Notes under the pieces: generated by a model
Databases searched by the model: none
What the model saw: the letters and a program-made list of their open reading frames with translations, nothing else
What the model was told of the DNA's origin: nothing
Shown: positions 21,701 to 64,000 of the stretch, piece by piece
How positions within the stretch are numbered: position 1 is the stretch's first letter
Layout of the letters: the number at the start of each line of letters is the position of its first letter
Assembly (NCBI RefSeq): GCF_028858725.1
Contig: NC_084768.1
Location: 3,889,853-3,953,852, forward strand
Direction of reading: 5' to 3'
DNA: 64,000 nt
Source: Colius striatus
Lineage: Eukaryota; Chordata; Aves; Coliiformes; Coliidae
Program-made: the position numbers and the translations under genes

Positions 21701-24700
21701 TGGTGTCTGGGGTAACATCAGGATCTAAAATGCACAAGGATGAGAGAGTTGTGCATTTCCCTTAACTCCACTTGTTCCCATCAGAAGAAAATTTTTCCCT
21801 CTCAGTAAATATTGGGCAGGAAAAAAAAAAAGTGAAGATTTGGGGAACTGTAAAAGATAAAATAACACTTAGCACTTGCACCCAGGTCATGGCTCTGACA
21901 GCCTGCAGTGAGTACACTCATGTTAGAATATCTGTCAGGCTAAAACTTCTGCTTACCATCAGGCTCCTTATAAAAATAAATTAAAAGAAAAACCCAACCC
22001 AAACTCTAAAGACATTCCAATGCAAAAAACTGGTTGGAAAAGTAGCAGAATGAATCTGCATCTTAGCTGTCAGGAAACAGGTTTAGCTGATGTTTTGCAT
22101 AAGCTTCTGTGGTGATATGCAGGAGACGAGCCAGCTCAGGGCTCATTGGTTCAGTTCTTCCACCAAGCCTGCTGGGGATGTGTGTTTCCGTGAGTGTAAA
22201 TCTGCAAAGTTCACACTGATATCTCATAAACTCTCCCTCCCTTTGTCTGTTTCTTAAAAGACTTGTTGTCTGTAAAGACATTCAAGACATAACTCCATGA
22301 CTTTGAATAGTATGCAAAGCCTGGTGCTGACAACAGAGTAGCCAAGGAGAAACAAACCCGTAAGGATGGGAAACTGCCGATAAGCTGCGAGTTTGGGTTG
22401 AAAAATATTCTCCATCAGAATTCTCTCCATGCAAAACAAATGCTGCTGAAAGTTTTCTGACGTCAGGATAGCTGCTGAGTGGCATTCCTCCTCTTCAGGC
22501 ATTCTGGCAAGTACAGGACTTCCTGAAATTGTTCTGCGACTTGGGCTGCCTGACAACAAATAACACAGGAAAAACAGCTTTAACATGCTAATACTTTGCA
22601 CATGGAAAGCATAAAAAGTCTCCTTCTCTTCCACCTGCAAAAAGCACAGGAGAATCTATCATCAGAAAACACTTGCACTGTTCATTTCTTCTTGCTTTAG
22701 TTTTGTTTTCTTCTACTGCTCAAATACTCGGTGTGATACTTCTGTAATTGTTCACAATTGGTGTTTTGCTTCTGCTGTCCTGCAGTAGTGCCAGGAAACC
22801 TTGTCCCTATTTATTCAAGATTGTGTATGATGGCATTGTGCAGACAAGGTCCCAGGGCAGACCTGTCCAAGATCCTTTAGCAAACTCTCTTCCAAGTGCC
22901 AGATAGGCAGACCAAGCATTTTCTCCCTGTTTCACCACGCGACATAACAATATGTATGGGTTAGAAGGGTGAAAACATGGCAGAAATGTACACCTGGAAA
23001 AGTATTACCTCTGTCAGAAGAGAGAGACCTAGTCTGATTGTGCTCCTCAGTTGGATGAGATGTGCTGCTTTTCCCAGGTGGGGCTCTGCTGCCTTCTGCT
23101 TTTGTTGCAGGTTCTATTTCCGATGCACTAAAGGAATCGTATAGGTCCCAGGAAGTGACCACTGTCCCTAGAAAGAGATTACACTGAGGTATGTAAGTCT
23201 CTTGTTTTGGCATGTTATTATAAAGGAGCAGAGACTGACTTTTGTACTACACTCCCAGCTGTGTGGCAGAGGGGTGTTGAAACCCTCTGAGGGGCAGACA
23301 AGGCTGTAGATCAGCTGCTGTGTGCTGCATCAGGGGTTGCTGGGTGTGGGGCATCTCTTCAGCAAGGCCAGCTCCCTGTAACCTTCCCTTTGCCTGCTCA
23401 GCTTTACAGCCATGAGTTGGACTGAGCCCTGCTGATGCACACAAAAAAGGGGAAGGTATGTTTTCAAATCAGATTAAAATCTATTTTGCTCCTCCTTTTT
23501 TTTTCCTGCTCATTTTGTATACACCAACAAATACAAAGGAAAGATGCTCAGAAGAGCATGGCCCATAGTTTTGTTTGGCCTCCTGCACAAAAAAGTGTCC
23601 ATAGCGAGGCAAAGCTAAAACCTAGATATTCCTCTATCATTTTTTAGAGCACTGAGGTTGAACATTTTGTAAAATGCACCTGTCCTGTGAGACTGACAAG
23701 AGTTTCTGCTTTCCTTAAGATTTTACATCTCATGACAGAGCTTCTCTTCTTTGCATTAGGGCAGATAGAAATGGAAACCAGCATCACTGAAAAGTAAAGG
23801 GAAAAAGGCAGCCGTGTCCTTTCATATTTGAAAGCGAAGTTGAAGCTCTGTCCCCTAAGAAGCAGAGGTCTGGAGGTTTACCTTTATCTTCCATGATGAT
23901 TTTGTCACATTGCACTTCCTTGTTCTTTGTAGCTTCATTAATGGTTTGCATCATTTTGTCTGCAATGCGATCATTCCCAGCTCTGTTTCTGCAAATATCG
24001 ACATAAATCCTGTTCTGCTCCCTTGGGAAAAGAGAAGCGGCTGTTGACTGTCTGAAAACCTTATTCATTCAGCACCTCAGTGTGTTTAACCACAAGTTGA
24101 TCAGGAGAGGATATTTCAAGTCCTAAACGTCCTGCTGGGGTTTTCTGGATTGCTGGTTTTCATTTCCCTGCCTTTCAGCAGCCGTGTGTGCCCGTGCTGT
24201 GCTGCCTGTAGCAGTGGGCACCAGCACCACCCCTGCTCCTGCTTCCCTTGTGCTCTGCTGGAGTTCAGAGGAGCTCAGAACCATGCAGCTCTTGTTGCTT
24301 GGGAGGGAAAGGCAGTGCATCTATGAGGCAAACCCAACACCAGGATGTTTTTATTTGCTCCCTCCTTTAGGTTCTTTGGGAATGGTGAAACTGTTTCTTT
24401 GGGTTTCAGTACTAGAACAGATGTGGGCTATACTCCCCACCTTAGTCCCCAACAGGTCTGCTGCGCTCAGGAAGCCGCTGTCTGTTCCTATACATTTGGC
24501 AGCATGTGCTATGCACACCAAGTGATTCATGGGAAGCTCTTCCTCCTCCTTCTTCCCCTAAATCACAGCACTGTGATTCCTGGGCAGCGGTGTGTGTACT
24601 AGTAGAAAAAACATACTTGTGTAAATTGTCTGACTCAGGCTTTGGGGCTTACATCTCCAAAAGCTGTGTGACAAGTTTATTACTCTTCACATCCATTGTG

Positions 24701-27700
24701 AAGAGAACTTTGCTGCACTCTGTCCCAGTCAGGTCCTGGGAGTGAGCCAAACAACTATGTGTTGTGGGTTAACTCCTTGCCAAAGTTCATGGTAGGCCAG
24801 GGAGGAGACTCTGGTGTGGTACACACTAGATACAGCAAAGAGGAAACACGGTATTTTAACAGGCAAGGTCACTTGTGGTGAGGTGAGATTTCTTCTAGCT
24901 AGAGGCATTGTGGAGAGTTTTCAGAGGAGGCCACGGCCTGGGCCTGCCTAGTTTGTTTGTGTCTTTGTAATTAATAAAGGATTAGCTGTAAAGCCACACA
25001 CAAGCATCAATGCAGAGGTTTGCAATTGCTTACCATTTCCATTACAATGAGATCATGTAATTCATGGATACCACACTTCTCTTCCCCCATCCTCAGCGTG
25101 TGACTGTCTCACCTCTCCTCCCTTTGCTAATGTGCCCTAGTTTGTCAGTGAGGAGGGTATGAATTTGATCAGTGAGATGGAGCTGTCTTGTCAAAAGAGA
25201 GACTCAAGCTCAATATGGCTTTAAACAAAGGTGAAATGACAAACAGCAGTAGTTGGAACACTGAACCTGCGTGTATGAGCAGCCTGTTGAGGGCTTTGTG
25301 ATGGGCAGAAGTTGGGTGTGCTGAGCATACCACACACACGTACACAGCTACTGATGCACTTACAGGACTCTTCCAGCCTCTTCCGATTCTACAGACACCA
25401 CAGCAACTGGCATATAAAATAGCCAGAGTGTTTCTGTCTCTGTGAGGTAAAGATCCACTCTTCTATCTAAGTCTTCTCTTGTCAGTTCTTCTTTTATCTC
25501 CCCTCGCTTCACCTGCACATCTGAAAAATTCCATGAGGTTACCAAGTGAGACCTTCTCTGCTCTACATGTAAAGGAAGACAAATTAATTCTGAAGGCGTT
25601 GTAACAATCAGGAGCCAAAACTTGTGAGGCACCGAGGTCCTCTGACATGCTGGGCATGTCACATCCGCAGACTTCAGTGTCTCACAAGTCCCAGTGCTCC
25701 AAGAAACAGTTTAATCTGTAATTACCCAGCTCATGTTCTTTACCAGACACACCAACAGTCGTGTCCTGGCGTGAGCCAGGTCCTAGCGGGTCATCCAGCG
25801 CTGCCTCGGCTGTTGATGTGTTTGAGACAGAAGTACTGCTGCTGCCATTTGTCCTTCAGGAGCAAGGAAACAAGCAGAAATAGTCTGTGAGAGTCCAGAT
25901 ATCGGTGAGCAAAGTGCCTCAAAACCAGCAGCATTGCTGTGTGGATAAGCCCCAGCAGGCTGTAATAGCCTACCCAGGGATGCTTTCCCCATCCAGGGAA
26001 GCTTAGGAAAGAAAACAATGAAAAAACGAGACCTAGAATTCCTCTGACAGCACATCCTGAGGCATTAAATAGCTGGTGGAGAAGCTGTGGAGCTCTCAGA
26101 TTCCTCCCTAGCCTATAATCCTGGGAGGGGTTGGCTCCCCACTGTGTGAGGATGCAGGCAGCAGATAGCACTGCCGTGTCCTTCGATGCAGGAGGGGTTA
26201 GCTTGTTAATAGCTTATAGGCAACGTTCACAGCAGGGAGAGCTCACAACTCCAAGCTCAGGTAGTGCTGGGAGGTTTGTCAGCAGATTTTCTCTCTGCCA
26301 AAAGCTGAGTGTGAGCAATTGCAAAGATTCAAAAGGCATTTGAGAAAAGCCAATTTTGAAGATTTGCGTGTAAAACTGAAGTAATTTTAATGTCATTTAA
26401 GTAATGTTTTAAATGAAGAGCTCTTGTCTCCAAAAAAGATGGTTCCTCCTATTTTAAGTGTCTGTGTCAGGCATGGTTCTGTATTTTGACAACAGAGGAC
26501 AGTTATTAGCCCTGCACAACAATTCCAGCTCCTGGCCTCTCAGAAGACCAGATGTGCAACAGCTGCAGGGTGAGCCAGGGTTTGAGATGGCATGTGGACT
26601 TACCTTGGGAATGAACTCCAGCTGGCCTTCACTCCTGGTGTCTGCTGCGTGGGGAAGGGAGCGACAAAACCAGTTTCTCTGGCTGCAAAGCGAGCACTCA
26701 GTGACCAGAGCTCACCCTGCCTGGGTGCAGCACGGTTTGGATCTGAATGGAAGAGTGGGTGGGGTGTCACGTCCTTTCCTTCATCATCAAAAACCTGAGG
26801 AAATATGTAGTGATGATCGTTTCCCCTCTGTTCCCAGAACAAGCACAGTGATGATACTTGCAACGTTTCCTCTGATCTGGAACTAAAAGAACACACCAGT
26901 CCAGGCAGGAACCTGACAGAGAGACAGGTAACCCCTCATGTACACCAGCGTTGGACTAAATGATCTTTCGAGGTCCCTTCCAACCCTTAAGATTCTGTGA
27001 CTGAGATTCTATGAAGGGGGCTGCATCCCTGCCTTCCCCTTGGGGTTCAGCCCTAAGAAGGTTCTCACCATTGCCTGAGACTTCTTTGGAACTCTCTTGA
27101 TAAAAATGACTGCAAAACACCTGGAAAAGCCTCTGTCTCATTACAGGAGCCCCTGCTCCTTCTTTGTCAGCCCTGTTGTCTTTTCTGGTTTCTTTATTCT
27201 ACAGGGACTGTCACATCATTGTGAGCTCACTGGCTGTATCAAATAAACAGTACTGCAGAAGTAGTGGGAGAAGCAAATACGCCTCTGGTTTGATTGTACT
27301 CAAAACGCTGTCTTGTAAGAGGGTGTTCAGCAGGGCCTCTTGAAGAGTTTGTCGCGGCGGTGGCAGTGCTGCGTTAACCGTCGGGTGCCGGGACATGAGC
27401 AGCCTTCTCCAACCTCAGTGCCTCTGGGACTATGTTATGGGGAGCTTCTAAGTCTGAGGTGAAGACAGACAGGTTCCTTCATCAACAGACCTCGTGTGGG
27501 TTTGACAGCAGGTACTTAGGTTAGGAGGAGAACCGTTCCTCTGATTTTGTTAGTATTCTGATTCTTGCAGATTGGTTTTGGACATCAGTCATCTCCATTT
27601 CAGTGCTCTGGGATCATTTCCTTTCCCCACAGCTCTTCACTTTCAGACATGCCTTTTCTTTCTTTCTCCCACTCCCTTCCTGACAGCTTTTAGCACCCAC

Positions 27701-28011
27701 AGTAACTCCCGTGTACAACGTTCCGGTACTAGTTTAAGCAGCTTCTCACCCGTACGGCATCCTGATTACCCCCAGCCCAGCCCTCGGCCGCAGCTTTGCC
27801 CGTGGAGGCCGTGGATGGGCTTCTGCTGCCCGCTGCTCTCCTTGTGCTGATGCTGCCTGAGCTGCTCACCCGCCGCTGGCTGCTGAAGCTCGCCTGCGAT
27901 CCTCGCCGTACCCTGGAAGCCAGACAAGCCACAGCCCACTGACCCCTTAACTGTCCGGAATGGTGTAAAGGGCTGGAAGGATTCAGGGCGATACTACCTG
28001 AGGTGATGCAT
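12622..28011 (-). CDS. DNAI4: Axonemal dynein intermediate chain 4 (WDR78), 16 coding exons found
   Basis: DNAI4/WDR78 is a ciliary dynein intermediate chain implicated in inner-arm (I1/f) dynein assembly in motile cilia. Sixteen minus-strand exons join with matching phases at every junction into 792 codons without a stop. Coordinates, 5' to 3': 28011-27998, 27912-27750, 26794-26604, 25853-25744, 25520-25364, 24021-23882, 23167-23009, 22549-22358, 21724-21474, 20144-20058, 17712-17561, 16571-16414, 16233-16112, 14684-14586, 13729-13503, 12775-12622. Residues 1-430 are a Ser-rich N-terminal region; MERILMENIFQPKLAAYRQF is a recognisable family segment. From about 430 the WD40 repeats follow, with landmarks LLAVGYSAFDF, LLAVGMYNGAVTIYNV, KHTGPVWQLRWVE, ISADGRITEW, IYLAGTEEGHIHKCS, YRGHKGLVYKVAWNPF and SCSADWSIMLW. 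Human DNAI4 has 848 residues, so little is missing: probably only the tail. Introns hold several CR1 pieces and an old LTR. Confidence 0.93.
13503..13729 (-). CDS. DNAI4: DNAI4 exon 15
   Basis: Reads GLVYKVAWNPFSTDMFLSCS, later DWSIMLW and ESRAELWDLSVS. Acceptor caccaag, donor AT|gtaagt. It holds a full WD repeat and starts the next. Confidence 0.95.
13831..14093 (-). mobile_element. CR1 LINE 3' fragment
   Basis: Minus-strand copy: on the + strand it begins TCATAGAATCATAGAACGG, the reverse of the CR1 tail, and runs through the conserved CCACCTGGACATGTTCCTGT region to the GGGTGATGGGATGAGGCTGG region. It lies in DNAI4 intron 14. Confidence 0.95.
14586..14684 (-). CDS. DNAI4: DNAI4 exon 14
   Basis: Thirty-three codons starting NTNIYLAGTEEGHIHKCSCS and ending FLETYRGHK. 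Acceptor tctttcag, donor AAG|gtgagg, phase 0 at both ends. Confidence 0.95.
15000..15945 (+). mobile_element. Decayed ERVL-like LTR
   Basis: The + strand resembles the avian ERVL-type LTR seen intact (reversed) at 43503-44633: a GGAGCAGCCCGGGC segment, an AACAGACTGACTGAAATCCC segment, an AAGGTGTT, a T-rich stretch and a CATTAAATTATTTTG...TTCCCCAAG...CTGTTTTGTCC end. Edges are approximate and I find no target duplication. Minus-strand frames of about 200 codons here are spurious. It lies in DNAI4 intron 13. Confidence 0.55.
16112..16233 (-). CDS. DNAI4: DNAI4 exon 13
   Basis: Two bases complete Asp, then LIQIKRTESKKIKLPGGEKR and onward to MCFDFHPK. Acceptor tttgcacag, donor AAG|gtaggc. A tempting internal AG at the codon for Pro-Gly was rejected because the upstream LIQIKRT segment is conserved in the family. 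Confidence 0.92.
16414..16571 (-). CDS. DNAI4: DNAI4 exon 12
   Basis: One base completes Ser, then QSSNKHTGPVWQLRWVEHNR and later LICISADGRITEWLIQKRLD. Acceptor tttgtctcag, donor G|gtaagc. A second in-frame AG downstream (aacacacag) would drop KHTG and break the phase. Confidence 0.93.
16794..16870 (+). mobile_element. CR1 3' tail fragment
   Basis: CTTCTGCAGGGGGGTTGGAC leads into the CCTTCCAACCCCTACC region and the repeated ATTCTGTG tail. It is 77 bp, heavily 5' truncated. Confidence 0.95.
17561..17712 (-). CDS. DNAI4: DNAI4 exon 11
   Basis: Reads WPERVFRCEHGVTALDFSAA and NLLAVGMYNGAVTIYNV. Acceptor actggtcag, donor AG|gtaagg. WD40 blade. Confidence 0.95.
17945..18647 (+). mobile_element. 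CR1 LINE fragment with RT-end reading frame
   Basis: About 700 bp of CR1 3' end, starting in the CAGCTCTGCAGAGAGAGACC region and ending in GATTCTATGA. An open frame of 178 codons (18030-18566) is the C-terminal end of the CR1 ORF2 protein: EYCVQLWAPQLKRDREVLER and HRATKMIRGLEHLSYEERLR are typical. It is close in sequence to the copies at 37291 and 49097, so it is fairly young. Confidence 0.97.
19325..19395 (+). mobile_element. CR1 3' tail fragment
   Basis: A 71-bp + strand CR1 end, TTCTGCAGGGGATTTGGACT to ATTCTGTGATTCTATGA. Confidence 0.93.
20058..20144 (-). CDS. DNAI4: DNAI4 exon 10
   Basis: Twenty-nine codons: DLLAVGYSAFDFKAQKEGLA and ending WSLKNPK. Acceptor cttttag, donor AAG|gtaaca. 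Confidence 0.95.
20145..21473 (-). other. DNAI4 intron 9
   Basis: No repeat or RNA gene is recognisable. The longest frames (for example 20334-20546, minus) lack any support. Confidence 0.6.
21474..21724 (-). CDS. DNAI4: DNAI4 exon 9
   Basis: Begins DPDVTPDTSGTVGLVTEVKQ after a split Asp. A lysine-rich run (EEHDKKKKDKAEQKE) precedes PPRLEWLWSYKCDLTAGHRV and ends WSKVNP. Acceptor cattttag, donor gtgagt. This is the entry into the WD40 propeller. Confidence 0.95.
22358..22549 (-). CDS. DNAI4: DNAI4 exon 8
   Basis: Contains SPSRRTISGSPVLARMPEEE and the conserved MERILMENIFQPKLAAYRQF. Acceptor ttgttgtcag. The donor G|gtttgt is a weak match to consensus, but the split Asp it makes with exon 9 is in phase. 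Confidence 0.92.
23009..23167 (-). CDS. DNAI4: DNAI4 exon 7
   Basis: Reads TVVTSWDLYDSFSASEIEPA after a split Gly, then a Ser/Thr-rich segment ending SLSSDR. Acceptor ctttctag, donor G|gtaata. Confidence 0.92.
23882..24021 (-). CDS. DNAI4: DNAI4 exon 6
   Basis: Reads EQNRIYVDICRNRAGNDRIA and ends CDKIIMEDK plus one base. Acceptor ttttcccaag, donor G|gtaaac. Confidence 0.92.
24022..25363 (-). other. DNAI4 intron 5
   Basis: No exon is seen. The 24770-25010 segment (GTTGTGGGTTAACTCC onward, with AATAAAGG near 24973) has an LTR-like flavour, but I could not define ends, so I do not call it. Confidence 0.5.
25364..25520 (-). CDS. DNAI4: DNAI4 exon 5
   Basis: Reads VQVKRGEIKEELTREDLDRR and VDLYLTETETLWLFYMPVAV after a split Asp. 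Acceptor atttttcag, donor CT|gtaagt. Confidence 0.93.
25744..25853 (-). CDS. DNAI4: DNAI4 exon 4
   Basis: A Ser/Thr-rich linker: TNGSSSTSVSNTSTAEAALD onward to DTTVGVS. Acceptor ttgctcctgaag, donor G|gtaaag. It was placed mainly because both phases fit. Confidence 0.85.
26604..26794 (-). CDS. DNAI4: DNAI4 exon 3
   Basis: Begins VFDDEGKDVTPHPLFHSDPN, the conserved N-terminal family motif. Acceptor atttcctcag, donor AG|gtaagt. Confidence 0.93.
26950..27014 (+). mobile_element. CR1 3' tail fragment
   Basis: GTTGGACTAAATGATCTTTC into CCTTCCAACCCTTAAGATTC, then a diverged tail. It is an older copy than those at 16.8 or 18 kb. Confidence 0.88.
27750..27912 (-). CDS. DNAI4: DNAI4 exon 2
   Basis: Low-complexity Ser/Arg-rich N-terminus: VRRGSQASFSSQRRVSSSGS, then STRRAAGSRSPSTAS. 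Acceptor tggcttccag, donor CGG|gtgaga; it joins exon 3 in phase 0. Confidence 0.85.
27998..28011 (-). CDS. DNAI4: DNAI4 exon 1 (start)
   Basis: ATG at 28011-28009 opens MHHL and two bases of Arg before donor AG|gtagta. The ATG has A at -3 (GAGGAAATGC). The phase-2 end matches the phase of exon 2. The 5' UTR extends into the CpG island. Confidence 0.7.
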
Positions 28012-28316
28012 TTCCTCAGCCTCCGCGGAGGCTTTCTGAGGCGAGAGCAGGACGGGCAGAGGTGGGGCGCCGCCTGCTCTAAAATAAAAGCCTGGAAGAC
28101 GTGTCGCCGGTGTCCGGTGCTGTGAGGCGAAGCTCACGGATGCGGCAGCCAAGGGGCGGGAGCTGCGGCGCGGGCCCCGTGACACCGTGTGGGCCTCGCC
28201 GGGACAGCGGCGGCAGCCCCGGCGTGCCCTGGCCGCGGTGCCGGAGCCGCCGGTCGCCCCGCGCTCCCGGGCCGGGCCGCTGCACGGGGCCCGCCGCGGC
28301 GGCGGCGCGGGGCTCG

Positions 28317-28330
28317 GTAACCGCGGCAAC
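28317..28330 (-). promoter_or_regulatory. DNAI4: RFX X-box upstream of DNAI4
   Basis: GTAACC-GC-GGCAAC matches the X-box consensus GTNRCC N0-3 RGYAAC at every defined position. It is about 306 bases upstream of the DNAI4 ATG. RFX factors drive ciliary genes, so the site fits this gene's role. Confidence 0.75.
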
Positions 28331-28353
28331 GCGCCCCAAGACGCCGCGCGGGG

Positions 28354-28358
28354 ATTGG
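28354..28358 (-). promoter_or_regulatory. CCAAT box
   Basis: CCAAT on the minus strand (GCAGCCAATCCCC), 24 bases from the X-box, in the DNAI4 promoter. A lone pentamer is weak evidence; the position is its main support. Confidence 0.4.
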
Positions 28359-28967
28359 CTGCCAAGGACGGCGCCGGCGATAGGCCGGGCGCGGCGCGCG
28401 GGCCGCGCTGTGCCCCGCGGCCGCCGCCTGAGGAGGGACCCCGCGCCGCTCGCGCCGCACCGCGCGGCCGCGGCCTCCCCGTGCCCGGGCCCCTCTCCGC
28501 GCCCGGCGGGGCTGGGCCGCCCGCCTCGCCGCCGCGGGCCGCCCGCCCCCTGCACAGCCTGCGGCTCCTCCCCTGCCGTCAGGGCCGCGGCAGCCCCCGC
28601 TCCCCCTTTGTCACTGAAGCACAAAGGTCCTCGGCGGCCCGGGGAGACGGGAGCTCCCTTCGCCCCGCCGTGAACTCGGCCCCGGCGGCGGGGAGCGGGG
28701 CGGGTCTGGGCCTTTCGGGGGCCTGGCCAGGGACAAGGGCAGGGGCAGGCTTTCCCCCAGAGACGAGGGGCGCCGAGGCTCTTCCAAAGTATCTGGCAGA
28801 CAGACGCTAGCGCCGTACCGAGCATTGTAACGCCAGCCGTGTGCAGCGGGAGCTCTGCCCAGGGCTGCGCTGCCCCCGAACCCGCCCCGCGACAGCACCG
28901 AGCCCGGGCAGGTGAGGCGGCCGGGAGGGCTCAGGGAGAAGAGGCGGCATTAGGCCTGGGCGCTTGG

Positions 28968-28979
28968 ATTGGGGCGGGA
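28968..28979 (+). promoter_or_regulatory. CCAAT (inverted) plus GC box
   Basis: ATTGGGGCGGGA combines an inverted CCAAT with an Sp-type GC box, 36 bases before the acceptor of the putative noncoding exon. Confidence 0.3.
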
Positions 28980-29014
28980 GGAATGTTTCTTTGGTTTTAT
29001 TTCTTTTGACGTAG

Positions 29015-29154
29015 GACCGAGGCGGTGTTGGTAAAGCATCGTTGTGTTATCCCAGCCCGGAGCAGCAGCAGCAGCTCAACAGCCGCTCCCCGAGGACTTC
29101 ACCGTTCGCCTCGTCGTCCCCGAGACACCTCCCACCGCCTGCGCGGCTCCCCCC
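29015..29154 (+). other. MIER1: Putative MIER1 5' noncoding exon
   Basis: A strong acceptor (TTTATTTCTTTTGACGTAG) stands out in otherwise GC-rich DNA and a gtgagt donor follows at 29155. A matching upstream donor (GGGCAG|gtgagg) lies at 28911-28912. Together they suggest a spliced 5' leader from an alternative start. It may instead belong to an unrelated noncoding transcript. Confidence 0.4.
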
Positions 29155-29529
29155 GTGAGTACGGGCGCCGGGTCAGGAGCCGGGCGGGAGGCAGCGTCGC
29201 CGAGCCCGCCGCGCCTCATTCCCGCAGCCGATCGGGGCCGGGGTGGGCGCGGGGGGCGGCGCCTGCACGCGCCCCGCGGGCTTCCCGCGCGGGGCGGGCG
29301 GGGGGGGGACACGAATGGATGGCGGCGGGAGCCGTGCGCGGTGACGTCGCGGGCGCCGTGCCCCCTCCCTCCCTCCGCCCGCCCCCCGCCGCCGCTCCCC
29401 GGCCCCCCGCCGCCGCCGCGTAGACCGTGACCCGCCGGCGCCGCTGCCTCCGCCGCGGCGGCGATGTGACCCCTCCCCGGCCCCGCCCCGCCGCCGCCGC
29501 CCGCCGGCCCGCCCGCCCGCGCAGCGAAC

Positions 29530-63738
<34,209 letters not shown>

Positions 63739-64000
63739 TAGAGCTTGCCTGCATGGAAGCCACACGTGTCAGTGCCCATTGGCATGCAGCTGCCATCTGA
63801 TTGTTCTCTGAGAGAGTGGAATTAGCATGTACACCATTAACAGGTACCTGCTCAGAGAGAGTGTGGAAATTCAGTTCCTGTCAACAGAGCTTAAGATTTG
63901 TATCTGTGACTTTCCCAGTGAGGTAAAACACAAAGTTCTTCTCAGCAACCAAATGGTGCTTTTCTTGGGTGTTCTGTTCTTCCTCCTTTCTAGACTTACT

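Noticed and set aside
24770-25015. LTR-like segment with AATAAAGG
   Set aside because: No terminal TG/CA pair or target duplication could be defined.
25791-26171. 126-codon minus frame with hydrophobic stretches resembling a membrane protein
   Set aside because: It overlaps DNAI4 exon 4 in another frame and intron 3; no conserved motif or splice support.
63994-64000. Possible next MIER1 exon after CTTTCTAG at the window end
   Set aside because: The bases after AG would give Asp-Leu, not the Glu-Glu-Leu expected at the ELM2-SANT junction.

Overview
The window is nuclear DNA from a bird. The genes have vertebrate exon-intron structure. Chicken-repeat-1 (CR1) LINE fragments are scattered on both strands and end in the CR1-type ATTCTRTGA tail. 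There are ERVL-like avian LTRs and GC-rich CpG-island promoters. I recognise four protein-coding genes by reading exons, splice sites and phases. Their order and orientation match human 1p31: DYNLT5 (+), INSL5 (-), DNAI4/WDR78 (-), MIER1 (+).

Layout. Bases 1-1.95 kb look like a 3' UTR on the + strand; by synteny it should be SGIP1, but no coding sequence is visible. Bases 2.1-2.9 kb are a degenerate G-rich repeat. Bases 2.98-3.98 kb are an 18-unit GC-rich minisatellite whose last unit carries the best candidate start codon of DYNLT5, a Tctex1-type dynein light chain. DYNLT5 ends at 5147. INSL5 (two exons, 6559-8202, minus) encodes a relaxin-family prohormone. DNAI4 runs on the minus strand from 28011 down to about 12622. 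Sixteen coding exons (792 codons) join with consistent phase into an axonemal dynein intermediate chain with a C-terminal WD40 propeller; the terminal exon is unresolved. A CpG island (about 28.1-30.05 kb) separates DNAI4 head-to-head from MIER1 and contains a perfect RFX X-box on the DNAI4 side. MIER1 starts at 29530. After a 16.5 kb first intron, eight more exons read through the acidic N-terminal region and most of the ELM2 domain; the gene runs off the right edge.

The remaining sequence is introns and intergenic DNA with CR1 pieces (13.8, 16.8, 17.9, 19.3, 26.95, 36.2, 37.3, 39.9-41.1, 43.3, 49.1-50.2, 56.3 and 58.25 kb). There is also a 1131-bp solo LTR with intact 5-bp target duplications (43503-44633), and two decayed LTRs (about 15.0-15.95 and 51.04-51.40 kb).

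DYNLT5 and DNAI4 are both dynein-related and probably ciliary. MIER1 is a chromatin corepressor and INSL5 a peptide hormone. The cluster is shared synteny, not an operon-like pathway. I see no wholly new system. The most interesting points are the minisatellite overlapping a start codon, the relaxin-3-like INSL5, the X-box, and the inverted CR1 mosaic.
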